Part shown: one piece after another, positions 51,708-61,149 of the stretch
How the letters are laid out: each line of letters starts with the position of its first letter
Position numbering within the stretch: the stretch's first letter is position 1
Assembly (NCBI RefSeq): GCF_014534745.1
Contig: NZ_JACVVP010000038.1
Location: forward strand, 1 to 64,000
DNA length: 64,000 nt
Direction of reading: 5' to 3'
From: Flammeovirga sp. EKP202
GTDB lineage: Bacteria; Bacteroidota; Bacteroidia; Cytophagales; Flammeovirgaceae
Position numbers and translations under genes: made by a program
Notes under the pieces: model-generated
What the model saw: the letters and a program-made list of their open reading frames with translations, nothing else
Databases searched by the model: none
Told to the model about the DNA's origin: nothing

Positions 51708-54131
51708 TTAGATTTGTTTTAAGTGGAAAAGCTCAATGGCAATATTATCAGCTTCATCAAAGAATCCTTCCCCAAACTCATTATCGAGTTCTCCATCTTT
51801 TAAGATGTTGAGTAAAGCCACTTGAGATTTTCCTTCAGGTACCCTTTCAGGGTTATATAGGTAGTATATTTTAGACTGATAAGGTGTGATTTTTCGCTTG
51901 GCAGTCCAGTATTGTAATTTTCTGATTAAATATTCTGAGTGAGTTTCAATTAAGAAGTCCGTCTCATAACGTAAAGAAGCATCAATAATTAGGTCCGCTA
52001 ATTTTGATTGTAATCGAGGATGAAGGTTGGTTTCAGGTTCCTCAATTAATAGTGAACGGTGATCGTTTAATGCTATTTTAAGAAGAATAGGAAGAAGTTG
52101 TGAGATACCATAGCCAAGGTCTGCAAGGTCTAAAGCATGCCCTTTTCTGTTGGTAATAATCACATCAGAAGCAATTCCTTTGACGGAGTTAATCTGAATG
52201 TCGTGGCCAATTTCAAATTCTTGAATCCATTTCTTCACAAACTCCTTTGCTTTTTCGTCGGCATTCTTGCCAAATTCAAAAAGGAGATCACTCAAAACAT
52301 TGCCTTCTGTATGTAATAAAATCCTTTTTGTACTACCTCTTTGAGCTTCTAAAAGTCCAAAATTGAATAACTTTCCACAAGATTTGAAGATGTGTTTAAT
52401 ACCACTAACGCCTTCTTCTATCATTTTCAAGAAACCACTCTGAAGTATCTTATCAATATTTACTTCAAACAGCTTAGCATATTGTTCACTTGTTAAAGGC
52501 AATTCAGGTAAATAATCCAATTCTTCCAAAGAGTTATAGGCCTCTTTGCGATCAAGAATTTTACGGTCATTATGATCCAATAATGGTAAATCTCTTAATA
52601 AGAATCCTAATGATGCAACTTTGTATCCTTTACCATCTTCCTTTCTTTCCGCTAAAAGACGTACAAGATCGTCTTTTTTGAAACTATTGATTTTTTTGAC
52701 TTTAGGTTGGAATTCAGTCATATATGAATTCAATCGAGAACCAAGAAGTACCATTAGTTTTTTATGAGCCACTTCTGCTACAGCGTCTACCAAGTTCTCA
52801 TCAATATCACCTAAAGCCTTTTTTAATTTATCTTTATTGATAGAAAAGTGTTTTTGAGTAGGAGCTTCTAAGTCCATTCCTGCACCGTATTGATACAAGT
52901 TTTGAAGATCAAAAAAGCTGGTAAATACAGGGATTTCTCCATCTGTTTTGAAATAATCACCTCTATGACCTGCAGCTAATAGATAACTGTTCCCATTTTC
53001 CGAGCCCACATAATGTAGACTTCCGTTGCTCAATGGGGAGTAGATTAGCTTTTTCTTTCTTGTAAATCGCTCTCTATACGCTAATTCAATGTGGCAAAGC
53101 TTCCCTTCTTTGCTATCATAATGTAATTCTAAAAATAAGCTTTCTGTTGTATTAACGCCTACAGGTTTGAAAGTGTAGATGATTTCTTTGGAATTGATAT
53201 TTAAAATATCTCTCACCAACGAAGACATTGGAATGTCCATCTCTAACCAAGAAATCAAAGCCGATCTTAATTCCTCAACATCGGTAATATCATTTTTTTC
53301 AATTACTTTTTTCCACCTTTCATTATGTGCTTTTGTTTCTTCAGCATCTCTAAGTGGTGTAACTGTAGCCTCAGTAAGGTGTTTTATTTTTTTGATCCCT
53401 CTGAGTTCGTGCTCTCTATGTTCCTCATACCAAGCTTTCTTGATTAAGTCGGCAAAGAAGGTCCCTGAAAGGTTTTTTGGAATCTTGAAACTATCCTCAA
53501 GAGGAATTTCAAGTTCCTTTAGCATATCATATATCTTAGCCGCTTTTTCAAACAGCTTTTCGATGTTGTCAACCGTAATTCTTTCCTCAAATGCAATATG
53601 GAGCAATTGATGAAGTAGATTTTTGATGGTACTCGTACTCTCGATTTCCTTTGACCGTGTCAATTTTTGAATATGACGGATCATGAATTGTGCTCTATTG
53701 ATCAAAATGCCTCTCAAGAAGTACATCCAATTTTTCCAATTGGGAGTTTGGAGTAAATCTTGTAAACTTTCTACGTTTTCAAGATCAGTATAGGCAATAG
53801 AAATGCTTCGTTGTCCTAATTCAAACTTTTTGAAAGGGGCAATTCCAGGTTGTGGAGCAAATTCTAATATAAATTTTATAGGTTTTCCCTCATCTGTATC
53901 ATGGTTTCTCGCCTTAGAAATATTACCAAGGTTGTGGTAAGCTCCTCGAAAGTCAAGTTCTTCTAATCTATTTTTTGTGCCATTATCTTGCAACAGTAGT
54001 AATGCTTTAAATAGTGAACTTTTACCACTACTATTTGTTCCTGTAAGAACATTTAGAGGAGAAAAATTGAAGGTCGTACTTTCTTTGAAAACTCTAAAGT
54101 TTTCCAATGTTAGGCTTTTGATATTGGCCAT
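51708..54131 (-). CDS. AAA/ABC-type ATPase, OLD/DUF3696-like
   Basis: 807 aa. Walker A GTNSSGKS at 31-38 follows the RecF-like start SLTLENFRVFKESTTFNF. A long helical insert (about 130-600) replaces a coiled coil. Walker B SLLIEEPETNLHPR is at about 693-706 with the H-switch LIETHSEYLI (H731), and the C-terminus has LKDGELDNEFGEGFFDEA (about 784-801), matching the DUF3696-type tail of OLD/RloC-related ATPases. No TOPRIM domain was found, so a separate effector is expected. The second gene, 25 bp downstream, would be that partner. Such ATPases are frequent in phage defence; this role is inferred. Confidence 0.85.
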   Translation of the reverse strand: MANIKSLTLENFRVFKESTTFNFSPLNVLTGTNSSGKSSLFKALLLLQDNGTKNRLEELDFRGAYHNLGNISKARNHDTDEGKPIKFILEFAPQPGIAPFKKFELGQRSISIAYTDLENVESLQDLLQTPNWKNWMYFLRGILINRAQFMIRHIQKLTRSKEIESTSTIKNLLHQLLHIAFEERITVDNIEKLFEKAAKIYDMLKELEIPLEDSFKIPKNLSGTFFADLIKKAWYEEHREHELRGIKKIKHLTEATVTPLRDAEETKAHNERWKKVIEKNDITDVEELRSALISWLEMDIPMSSLVRDILNINSKEIIYTFKPVGVNTTESLFLELHYDSKEGKLCHIELAYRERFTRKKKLIYSPLSNGSLHYVGSENGNSYLLAAGHRGDYFKTDGEIPVFTSFFDLQNLYQYGAGMDLEAPTQKHFSINKDKLKKALGDIDENLVDAVAEVAHKKLMVLLGSRLNSYMTEFQPKVKKINSFKKDDLVRLLAERKEDGKGYKVASLGFLLRDLPLLDHNDRKILDRKEAYNSLEELDYLPELPLTSEQYAKLFEVNIDKILQSGFLKMIEEGVSGIKHIFKSCGKLFNFGLLEAQRGSTKRILLHTEGNVLSDLLFEFGKNADEKAKEFVKKWIQEFEIGHDIQINSVKGIASDVIITNRKGHALDLADLGYGISQLLPILLKIALNDHRSLLIEEPETNLHPRLQSKLADLIIDASLRYETDFLIETHSEYLIRKLQYWTAKRKITPYQSKIYYLYNPERVPEGKSQVALLNILKDGELDNEFGEGFFDEADNIAIELFHLKQI

Positions 54132-54342
54132 GATGAGGTTTATAAATTAGTCTACAAAAAGATTGATTATAATATTTATTCTTTTCTGTCTAAAAACAAC
54201 AAAATTAAAAGAAATAATGAGGTTTATAGCTGTTAATCAATCCAACAAAAGTAACATATTAAGCTGATTCAAACAAGTGTTAATGAGTTAATATGTTACT
54301 TATAATGAATTGATGTGTGTATAATGTTACAGGTTGATTATC

Positions 54343-54747
54343 TTATAGAGCTTCAAAGTTAATTTTACTATGAGCACCATCACAATACGGCTTATTATTC
54401 GAAGCACCACATCGGCAAAGTGCAATTTGGTTTTGATCCAATACTTCTTTTTTACCATCAATTTCAATGCTTATTTTACCTTTGACAAGTACAGGTCCAT
54501 TTTTTAATACTTGAATCTCAGTCATCGGAGTATCCTCAACAATTTCTTCTTTTAGTGATAAGGCTTGGGAGGGGCAATTCCGAACGGCCTCAATAATTTT
54601 TTCATCCGTTGATTGTTCCAAGTCGACCCAAGGTTTACGTTTAGGATTGAATACCCTTGGTAAGCTTTTGAAACATTTTTCGGAGTGAATACATTTTTCT
54701 GGTTCCCATAATACAGAAACATTTCCTTTGGTATACGTCTTTTTCAT
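54343..54747 (-). CDS. Fused 4Fe-4S (Fer4_19) and CDGSH 2Fe-2S protein
   Basis: 134 aa with two iron-sulfur modules. N-terminal DUF1271/Fer4_19 region about 5-65 has C19 and C25 in CIHSEKCFKSLPRVFNPKRKPW and C58 in RNCPSQAL. C-terminal CDGSH-type cluster about 105-127: C111 and C113 in CRCGASNNKPYCDGAH with C122 and H126, the 3Cys-1His ligands of MitoNEET-like proteins. Together these can pass electrons or sense redox state in the cytoplasm. The fusion is known in the family. It is monocistronic, with 200-300 bp gaps on both sides. Confidence 0.9.
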   Translation of the reverse strand: MKKTYTKGNVSVLWEPEKCIHSEKCFKSLPRVFNPKRKPWVDLEQSTDEKIIEAVRNCPSQALSLKEEIVEDTPMTEIQVLKNGPVLVKGKISIEIDGKKEVLDQNQIALCRCGASNNKPYCDGAHSKINFEAL

Positions 54748-55054
54748 AGTAGTGAACTAATGTTGATGGAGTATATTTTTATGAAAATTCACAATTTCAA
54801 CGTTAAAAAGTAAATCCTAAATTCTCCCTTATGTTGGTTATAAATACGCTTTTATTGTTCATTAAGAATCTAATAAATTATCAAGGTATTTAGAAATTAT
54901 GAGACCCAAATTTTAGTGTAAATAAAAAAATACTTAAATTCTTGATTTGTAATTGAATTGTACACTTAATTTACAGTCAATTAGAGCATGCTATCTTCTA
55001 AACCATAAGACTTTATCATGCACTGAGATCATTGCCAAATTAAACTAATGCAGT
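54748..55054. other. Intergenic region between divergent genes
   Basis: 307 bp between the CDGSH gene and the DUF389 gene. AT-rich. I see no gene, terminator, clear promoter or dyad worth calling. Confidence 0.5.
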
Positions 55055-56506
55055 ATGAGTGAGACGAGTACTAGAAACTTTATGTATGCTTTTAAAAAGC
55101 TAGCCGTTGAAACTTTAAGTATTCGAGAAGGATCTGACCCTGAAGCAACGATTGAAGGAATCAAAAAGGATATCAGCTTTAAAGGTCATGCAGCTTGGAT
55201 TTTAATTTTCTCCATACTTATCGCCTCCATTGGCCTTAACGCTAATTCAACAGCCACTGTCATAGGAGCCATGCTTATTTCTCCACTAATGGGACCAATT
55301 TTAGGGATTGGCACCGCCATTGGTATTCATGATGTTGATATGATGAAAAGGGCATTAAAAAACATCGGTATTGCTGTTTTTATCAGTTTGGCTACTTCCA
55401 CCTTGTACTTTGCATTAACGCCATTAAACTTGGAACAGTCAGAACTTTTAGCAAGAACTAAACCCACTATTCTAGATGTGTTTATTGCCTTTTTTGGTGG
55501 TTTTTCAGGCATTATTGCGGGTTCAAGAAAAGAGAAAAGTAATGTGATTCCAGGGGTTGCGATCGCTACGGCTTTAATGCCCCCATTGTGTACCGCTGGG
55601 TATGGATTGGCAACGGGCATGTATAGCTACTTCTTAGGCGCCTTTTATTTATTTTTTATTAATTCCGTTTTCATCAGTCTATCTACTTACATTGTAGTGA
55701 AGTTTTTAGGTTTTCCTGTAAAGACTTTTATTGATCGAGCGAGATATAGAAGATATAGATCCATTCTTTTTGCCTTTCTAATTATTGTGGTCAGTCCAAG
55801 TGCTGTAATCTTTTTTAATGTAATACAAGAGACACGTTTCAAGATTGCTGTTGATGCTTTTATTAAGGAAAATACAGCTTTCAAAGGAAGCGAACTTTTG
55901 ACGAATAAAGTCACTTATTCTGATTCTCTCTCCGTAATTGACTTGTATTATATGGGGAAAAAAATTGATGAAGGACAAATTGTCTTTTTAAATGAAATGA
56001 TTCCAAGGTATGGCCTTTCTGCAAAAGAAGATGAAATGTTCCCGTTCACGAAAAAGACTGAAGTAAGAATACATCAAGAAGACGGACAGGACTTTGATAT
56101 TGATAAAAAGTTTGCACAATACAGTAATGCACTTCATGTGAATCTGCTGAAAGATATTTATACTAAAAATGATCAGTTGATTAAGGATAAAGATTTAAAA
56201 ATAAAGTTACTAGAAAAGAGGATTTTCAACCTCACCAAAGAACAAGAAGATACTTTACATCTTGATCAACTTTCTAAAGAAATTCATTTCCAATTTCCTC
56301 AGGTGAAACGTTTTGCCATTAGCGATATCAAAATACAATCTTGGGAGGGAGACAGCCTGATAAGCGTCAAAAGCCCTGTTTTACTTCTAGAATTGGATGA
56401 AGAATTCAAAAAGGAAATAAAACAGAGCGAAGAGCTAACGCAACGTACACAAGAATGGATTCGAATCCGTCTGCGTAATGAAAAGATTAAAGCGTTAGTG
56501 CTTTAA
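55055..56506 (+). CDS. DUF389 family membrane protein
   Basis: 483 aa. The DUF389 region (about 35-240) contains several membrane helices and the family blocks GLNANSTATVIGAMLISPLMGPILGIGTAIG (about 67-97) and ATALMPPLCTAGYGLATGM (about 171-189). A C-terminal soluble part of about 240 residues, with helical and beta stretches, faces one side of the membrane. The transport substrate is not known for this family. It is divergent from the CDGSH gene. Its last 12 bases overlap the end of the convergent gene 56495-57031, so the two stops are nested. Confidence 0.9.
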   Translation: MSETSTRNFMYAFKKLAVETLSIREGSDPEATIEGIKKDISFKGHAAWILIFSILIASIGLNANSTATVIGAMLISPLMGPILGIGTAIGIHDVDMMKRALKNIGIAVFISLATSTLYFALTPLNLEQSELLARTKPTILDVFIAFFGGFSGIIAGSRKEKSNVIPGVAIATALMPPLCTAGYGLATGMYSYFLGAFYLFFINSVFISLSTYIVVKFLGFPVKTFIDRARYRRYRSILFAFLIIVVSPSAVIFFNVIQETRFKIAVDAFIKENTAFKGSELLTNKVTYSDSLSVIDLYYMGKKIDEGQIVFLNEMIPRYGLSAKEDEMFPFTKKTEVRIHQEDGQDFDIDKKFAQYSNALHVNLLKDIYTKNDQLIKDKDLKIKLLEKRIFNLTKEQEDTLHLDQLSKEIHFQFPQVKRFAISDIKIQSWEGDSLISVKSPVLLLELDEEFKKEIKQSEELTQRTQEWIRIRLRNEKIKALVL

Positions 56507-57031
56507 AGAAACCTCTTGAAACTTTTCTTTTTTCAATTTCAATTGATCCTCCATGTATTCAATATCATCCTCAGATTTGATGATATGATAAGAGATGGAT
56601 AACCTGTTTTCATGAGTAGCCAAGGCTTCATGAGGTTTGATTTTAATCGAAGACGGAAAATGCCATACAGAGTAGTTGAAGGATAAATACTTTATCATTT
56701 GTACATTATCTTTCATCTGATAGAAATGCTCGAAAATCTCAGGCTTATTGAATAAATAAGTATACTTTTTCGATAACCAATAATAATAGTCGGCCCAGCT
56801 TTCTATGGCATAATACTGATCTTCGGCTTCATAGTATTCATAAACTAGGTTGGAATAAGACAGTGAATCACTCTTAATTCCTTTCCCCGTAATATGCGGA
56901 GGAGGGGAATTGACAAAGGCTTCATAATCGTCAAATTGATCTACTGTGATCTCTTTGTATGAAGTTCGTTGTGCATGAGCAACTAGGTTTGTAAAATACA
57001 ATAAAGCGATAATAAGAGTTAGTGATTTCAT
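56495..57031 (-). CDS. Secreted hypothetical protein
   Basis: 178 aa from ATG 57031 (MKSLTLIIALLYFTNLVAHA), which gives a textbook signal peptide; a GTG at 57049 would extend it by six residues and is less likely. The mature part is hydrophilic, helical and Tyr-rich (AEDQYYAIESWADYYYWLSKKYTY), with no recognised domain. Its 3' end overlaps the DUF389 gene by 12 bp on the opposite strand, so the coding ends are fixed against each other. Function unknown. Confidence 0.7.
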   Translation of the reverse strand: MKSLTLIIALLYFTNLVAHAQRTSYKEITVDQFDDYEAFVNSPPPHITGKGIKSDSLSYSNLVYEYYEAEDQYYAIESWADYYYWLSKKYTYLFNKPEIFEHFYQMKDNVQMIKYLSFNYSVWHFPSSIKIKPHEALATHENRLSISYHIIKSEDDIEYMEDQLKLKKEKFQEVSLKH

Positions 57032-57150
57032 AGTTAATTGATTAAGCACGAGAAACTAGAGATAATATTGTTATTGAAAATATAGGTAATTATTTACATT
57101 TATTTAAATATAATAAAATGTAAGCCTCTTAAAATGTGTTATTTAACATT

Positions 57151-57188
57151 AAAGCCTTCATTGTACTGTAGAATATAATGAAGGCTTT
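57151..57188 (-). terminator. Probable terminator after permease gene
   Basis: A perfect 12-bp stem AAAGCCTTCATT/AATGAAGGCTTT (57151-57162 and 57177-57188), loop 14 nt. The U-run is short. It lies 84 bp past the stop of the permease gene at 57272. Confidence 0.55.
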
Positions 57189-57271
57189 GTACTTTATTGA
57201 TAACTAAATGAAATATTGCTTTTGTTGAAACAACTAAAATTTCACTTTATCATTTTATTTTCTTTATCTGA

Positions 57272-58495
57272 TTAAATGTCTTTAGGGAGGAGTTTGTTGA
57301 GTAACACGCCCATCAGTGCTGCAATTGTTAACCCTGAAACTGAAATGGCGTTGTAAATAGCAACTTCTTTAATTCCAATTCCTAAGACAAAGATCAAAGC
57401 CGCTATTATAAGGTTTCTAGAATGGCCAAAATCCAATTTTGCAGAAATCAAAGTTCGTACTCCAACTGCTGCAATCATTCCAAATAATATGATAGAAATA
57501 CCTCCCATTACAGGAACAGGAATTGTCTGTAATACTGCACCTACTTTTCCAATCAAACTTAGTAGTATTGCAAAGACAGCGGCTATTCGAATCACTGCAG
57601 GGTCATAAACTTTCGTGACTGCTAAAACTCCAGTATTTTCACCGTAAGTGGTATTGGCAGGACCTCCAAATAAACCTGCAATAATTGTTGCTAAACCATC
57701 ACCAAGCATTGTTTTGTGTATACCGGGTTTCTTGAAGAAATTTTTACCTACCACGGCACCATTGGTGGTAATGTCTCCAATGTGTTCAATGAATACAACC
57801 AAAGCAATTGGAGCAATGGCGAAGAAACCGGAAAGTGAGAAAGTAGGTATTGTAAGAATCTGATCAATGGTTTCGCTTGAAAACCCAATCCAATTGGCTT
57901 TTTCAATAGCTGTATAATCTACCACTCCCATCATAGCGGCGATGGCATAGCCAACCGTTACTGAAATAAGAATTGGCATTAACCTGAAGAAAGAATTTTT
58001 CAGCATGGAAGAAATGACCATAGTAACAATAACTGAAAGTGAAATAAGAAGGCTTTGATTATCAAATTTTCCGTCATTATAGCCAGCCATGCTTAATGCC
58101 ACTGGACTTAATCGTAGTCCAATGACCATGATTGTAGGTCCGATAACAATAGGGGGAAAGAACGATTGAACCCTTTTTACACCAAATTTCTTAATCACAA
58201 AAGACATAAGAACATAGATCAATCCAGCTCCGATGATTCCGGCTTTCACTGAGGCTAGTCCTTCATTTTTTAAGACTAAACTAATGGCACCAATAAAGGC
58301 AAAAGATGAACCTAGAAAAACAGGTACTATTTTATTGGTTACTTGATGGAATACCAAGGTCCCTATACCTGCCGTGAATAGTGCTAAAACTGGATTTAAA
58401 CCAGTCAGAAAAGGGACAAGAACAGTGGCTCCAAACATTGCCAATACATGCTGTATACCTAATAAGTATTTCGTTTTCCCCGAAATTGAATCCAT
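57272..58495 (-). CDS. uraA: Uracil/xanthine-type permease (NCS2, UraA-like)
   Basis: 407 aa with about 14 membrane helices, a nucleobase:cation symporter-2 of the inner membrane. N-terminal marks: YLLGIQHVLAMFGATVLVPFLTGLNP. The substrate region has ALVVFIEHIGDITTNGAVVGK, where the essential Glu of UraA is conserved but the following His position is Asp, and GGPANTTYGENTGVLAVTKV, with the second conserved Glu. Uracil is the best guess, but xanthine or another base is possible because of that substitution. It is monocistronic with its own promoter box. Confidence 0.85.
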   Translation of the reverse strand: MDSISGKTKYLLGIQHVLAMFGATVLVPFLTGLNPVLALFTAGIGTLVFHQVTNKIVPVFLGSSFAFIGAISLVLKNEGLASVKAGIIGAGLIYVLMSFVIKKFGVKRVQSFFPPIVIGPTIMVIGLRLSPVALSMAGYNDGKFDNQSLLISLSVIVTMVISSMLKNSFFRLMPILISVTVGYAIAAMMGVVDYTAIEKANWIGFSSETIDQILTIPTFSLSGFFAIAPIALVVFIEHIGDITTNGAVVGKNFFKKPGIHKTMLGDGLATIIAGLFGGPANTTYGENTGVLAVTKVYDPAVIRIAAVFAILLSLIGKVGAVLQTIPVPVMGGISIILFGMIAAVGVRTLISAKLDFGHSRNLIIAALIFVLGIGIKEVAIYNAISVSGLTIAALMGVLLNKLLPKDI

Positions 58496-58536
58496 GATTG
58501 AATATTTTTATTGAGTAGCTATTATAACAAACCGCA

Positions 58537-58544
58537 CAAAGGTA
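58537..58544 (-). promoter_or_regulatory. Promoter -7 box of the permease gene
   Basis: The - strand reads TACCTTTG, an exact TAnnTTTG match, 41 bp upstream of the ATG. No matching -33 TTG at the usual distance. Confidence 0.5.
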
Positions 58545-58623
58545 AGTTGTATTATTTCTATTTAGGGTGACAATGATTATTACCTTGTTATGGAAAAGAC
58601 GTCATACGGTTTTATTGACAAAT

Positions 58624-58663
58624 ATTAAGCCCTTGTCCAATTTAATATGAACAAGGGCTTAAT
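58624..58663 (-). terminator. Terminator after metallophosphoesterase gene
   Basis: A perfect 13-bp stem ATTAAGCCCTTGT/ACAAGGGCTTAAT (58624-58636 and 58651-58663), loop 14 nt. It is 60 bp past the stop at 58723. Confidence 0.65.
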
Positions 58664-58722
58664 TGATTATAAACGCTGGCGTAATAATGAATTATCACCA
58701 TTTCAATAATGGACTTCTATAA

Positions 58723-60000
58723 TTAGGCTGTCGCTTCTTTTCTAAGTGTAATCTCAGTGATTTCTGGATCCATACCAATTCTTCCAGCATAAGCGTGATA
58801 GCCAAAACCACGGTTAACGTAAAGCTTTTGCTTGCCTTTTTCGTAAAGACCCGCCCAACGAGGATATTTGTACTGAACAGGACTCCACTTAATACCTGGA
58901 ATTTCAATTCCGAATTGCATACCATGTGTGTGACCTGCTAATGTAAGGTCCATATCTTTATGGTCAAGCACTTGTGCATCCCAGTGTGATGGATCATGAG
59001 AGAGCAATATTTTGAAAGGAATACTTTCTAAACCTGCATTTGCCTTATTGATATCACCAAATTGAGGGAATGGACGTAATCCCCAGTTTTCAACTCCTAA
59101 AATGCCTATTTTTTCGCCTTCAATCTCTAATGTTCTATTTTCATTTAGTAAAAGGTCAAAACCCATGTCTCTGTTTCTTTGTTTCACAAGATCAAGATTA
59201 GCTTTCTTGTCTGCTGGAGAATTCCATTGTACATAGTCACCATAATCATGGTTACCCAAAATAGAGTACATTCCTTTTTTCGCTTTGAGCTGCTTGAAAA
59301 CTTCTACCCAGCCATCTGTTTCTGAAGCATAGTTATTGACAAGATCCCCTGTAAAGAAAATAACATCAGGGTTACGGTCATTGATCATTTTAACAGCTTT
59401 TGCTACGGAATCATGACCTTTTGGAAAACTACCAATATGAATATCTGAAATATGAATGACCTTCAACCCATCAAAAGCATCAGGGAGGTTGGGGAAGGAT
59501 AACGACTTTCTAATTACTCTAAAATTGAAACGCCCTTTTGTTAGGCCATATGCAAATGCTCCAAGTGGAACTGTTGCCAAGCCTGCACCCAATAAGGTTA
59601 AAAATTTTGTTCTTGAAATAGGAGTTCCATTGGAATTGACACTATCCGAAGAACCATTACTAAAGAAATGAACTAATCTATTCCCTAAAAAGGCTAAATC
59701 ATCAGCTCCATGGAAAATATTAAACACTAACTTGGTAGCTAATGACATTAAAATAAAGGCATTAATTGTAAAAATAGTATTGGTAAACGCAGGATCTCTA
59801 AACTTATCCATATTGAGTACCATCCAACCAATAGCCATATAAATACCAATACTTTCTAACCAAAACAATAGCGTGGACAGTTGTTTGTAGATTGTTTTAC
59901 TATTTTCTGTAATAAGACGAATTCCTTTGAAGGCGTATAAATCAATCGCGAGTAAGAAGGCGAAAGCTATCCCTAGGAATATTAAAGCTCTACTATTCAT
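58723..60000 (-). CDS. Membrane-anchored metallophosphoesterase (YkuE-like)
   Basis: 425 aa. Three or four N-terminal helices (about 5-25, 45-65, 75-97, 133-152), then a calcineurin-like phosphoesterase domain outside the membrane: D186-x-H188 in VIHISDIHIG, D219 in FTGDLVNN, N250-H251 in ILGNHDYGD, LSHDPSHWD, and GHTHGMQ. All metal ligands of the dinuclear site are kept. Related YaeI/YkuE proteins act on lipid A-type or UDP-linked phosphates at the membrane surface. The substrate is not known. It is a single gene, with a terminator downstream. Confidence 0.92.
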   Translation of the reverse strand: MNSRALIFLGIAFAFLLAIDLYAFKGIRLITENSKTIYKQLSTLLFWLESIGIYMAIGWMVLNMDKFRDPAFTNTIFTINAFILMSLATKLVFNIFHGADDLAFLGNRLVHFFSNGSSDSVNSNGTPISRTKFLTLLGAGLATVPLGAFAYGLTKGRFNFRVIRKSLSFPNLPDAFDGLKVIHISDIHIGSFPKGHDSVAKAVKMINDRNPDVIFFTGDLVNNYASETDGWVEVFKQLKAKKGMYSILGNHDYGDYVQWNSPADKKANLDLVKQRNRDMGFDLLLNENRTLEIEGEKIGILGVENWGLRPFPQFGDINKANAGLESIPFKILLSHDPSHWDAQVLDHKDMDLTLAGHTHGMQFGIEIPGIKWSPVQYKYPRWAGLYEKGKQKLYVNRGFGYHAYAGRIGMDPEITEITLRKEATA

Positions 60001-60129
60001 TTTGTATAATTTAATTTGACACTTTTACCTGTTTAAACAACTATTATACTAAAAGGTATAAACTGACAAATTGTCCTAATGTTTAGTAAACCTTCTAAAC
60101 AAATATTAAGAGTTCTCAATAATATAATT

Positions 60130-61149
60130 TTACTTCTGACCGAACATTCTACCTATATAAGCTTTAATGTATTCATTTGAAGGCTTAAATCTATAATTTG
60201 TTTCAGTATACTTTAAGCTTCCGTCTTCTTGAGGTATAATGTGATATGTGAATACAAATTTACCTTGTTCTTTACCTCTCCAACCGTCAAAAGTACCGAA
60301 ACGAAGGTCTTTAATAAGGTATTCATTTTCTAGCTTTTCAACGATATAAAAGTCTTTTGTAATGTAGATTAACTTATTTGTTTTATCATTTTCAGGTAAC
60401 TCTTCTAATAGTTCATGATGATGAGGATAGTAGTTGAAATGTACTTTTTTATCTTTATCAAAAACAGAGTAAAAACCGGTGTAATAACCATTTTCTGTTT
60501 TGAAGGTAGTAGCCCAAAGCCAAATATTTAAAGGGGTAGTTTTAGTAATGTAATCTTGATATTCAATCCCTAATTCCTCAATGTTCTTTTTGAAAACTTC
60601 ATTGGCTTGATGTTGAAGAATAAAACCTAAAAGCAAGTAAGAAGTACTGATCCCTAATCCCCAGTAATTTAACTTTCTTCTGATTGAGGAAGTTTTGGGT
60701 TTGAAAAGAGCAATGATAAGTAGGATAAGGAATGGTACAGTATAATGTGGATCTACTACAAAAACAGAATAAGTGGCAAATCCATAAGCTGTAAATGGAT
60801 AGAGCAGTTGTGTTCCCCAGGTAGTACAGGTGTCTAAAAGTGCATGGGTCAAGAAACTAAGAAAGTACAATAGTGTCCAATCTTTTAAGGTGTCTTTTTC
60901 TTTACCAAAAAACTTATGAGTGAGATAACCAAAAATCGGAGAGGCAAGAATGAAAAATAGAAATGAATGTGTAATACTTCTGTGGTACATCAGCTTTTCA
61001 ACAGCATCAAACCATGGAGAAGCCAAAACATCTAAATCGGGAATTGTACCTGCAATTGCCCCGAAAATAGCTGCTTTTATCCCTATTTTCTTTCCTAATA
61101 CCGCTTCACCTACCGATGCGCCAAGTACAACTTGAGTGAGTGAGTCCAT
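60130..61149 (-). CDS. YdjM/DUF457-family inner-membrane metal-dependent hydrolase
   Basis: 339 aa. The N-terminal signature MDSLTQVVLGASVGEAVLGKK-GAIAGTIPDLD (D38, D40) and MYHRSITHS (H56, R57, H61) are the candidate metal ligands of this family, which is predicted to be a phospholipase-like membrane hydrolase. Five or so helices lie within residues 1-190. The C-terminal 150 residues form a soluble beta-rich part (YYTGFYSVFDKDKKVHFNYYPHHHELLEELPE) found in a subset of members. The role is not established. No obvious operon partner. Confidence 0.85.
   Translation of the reverse strand: MDSLTQVVLGASVGEAVLGKKIGIKAAIFGAIAGTIPDLDVLASPWFDAVEKLMYHRSITHSFLFFILASPIFGYLTHKFFGKEKDTLKDWTLLYFLSFLTHALLDTCTTWGTQLLYPFTAYGFATYSVFVVDPHYTVPFLILLIIALFKPKTSSIRRKLNYWGLGISTSYLLLGFILQHQANEVFKKNIEELGIEYQDYITKTTPLNIWLWATTFKTENGYYTGFYSVFDKDKKVHFNYYPHHHELLEELPENDKTNKLIYITKDFYIVEKLENEYLIKDLRFGTFDGWRGKEQGKFVFTYHIIPQEDGSLKYTETNYRFKPSNEYIKAYIGRMFGQK

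Noticed and set aside
53179-53610. 143-aa + strand frame inside the ATPase gene
   Set aside because: Antisense to a region with an intact ATPase reading frame; no independent signals.
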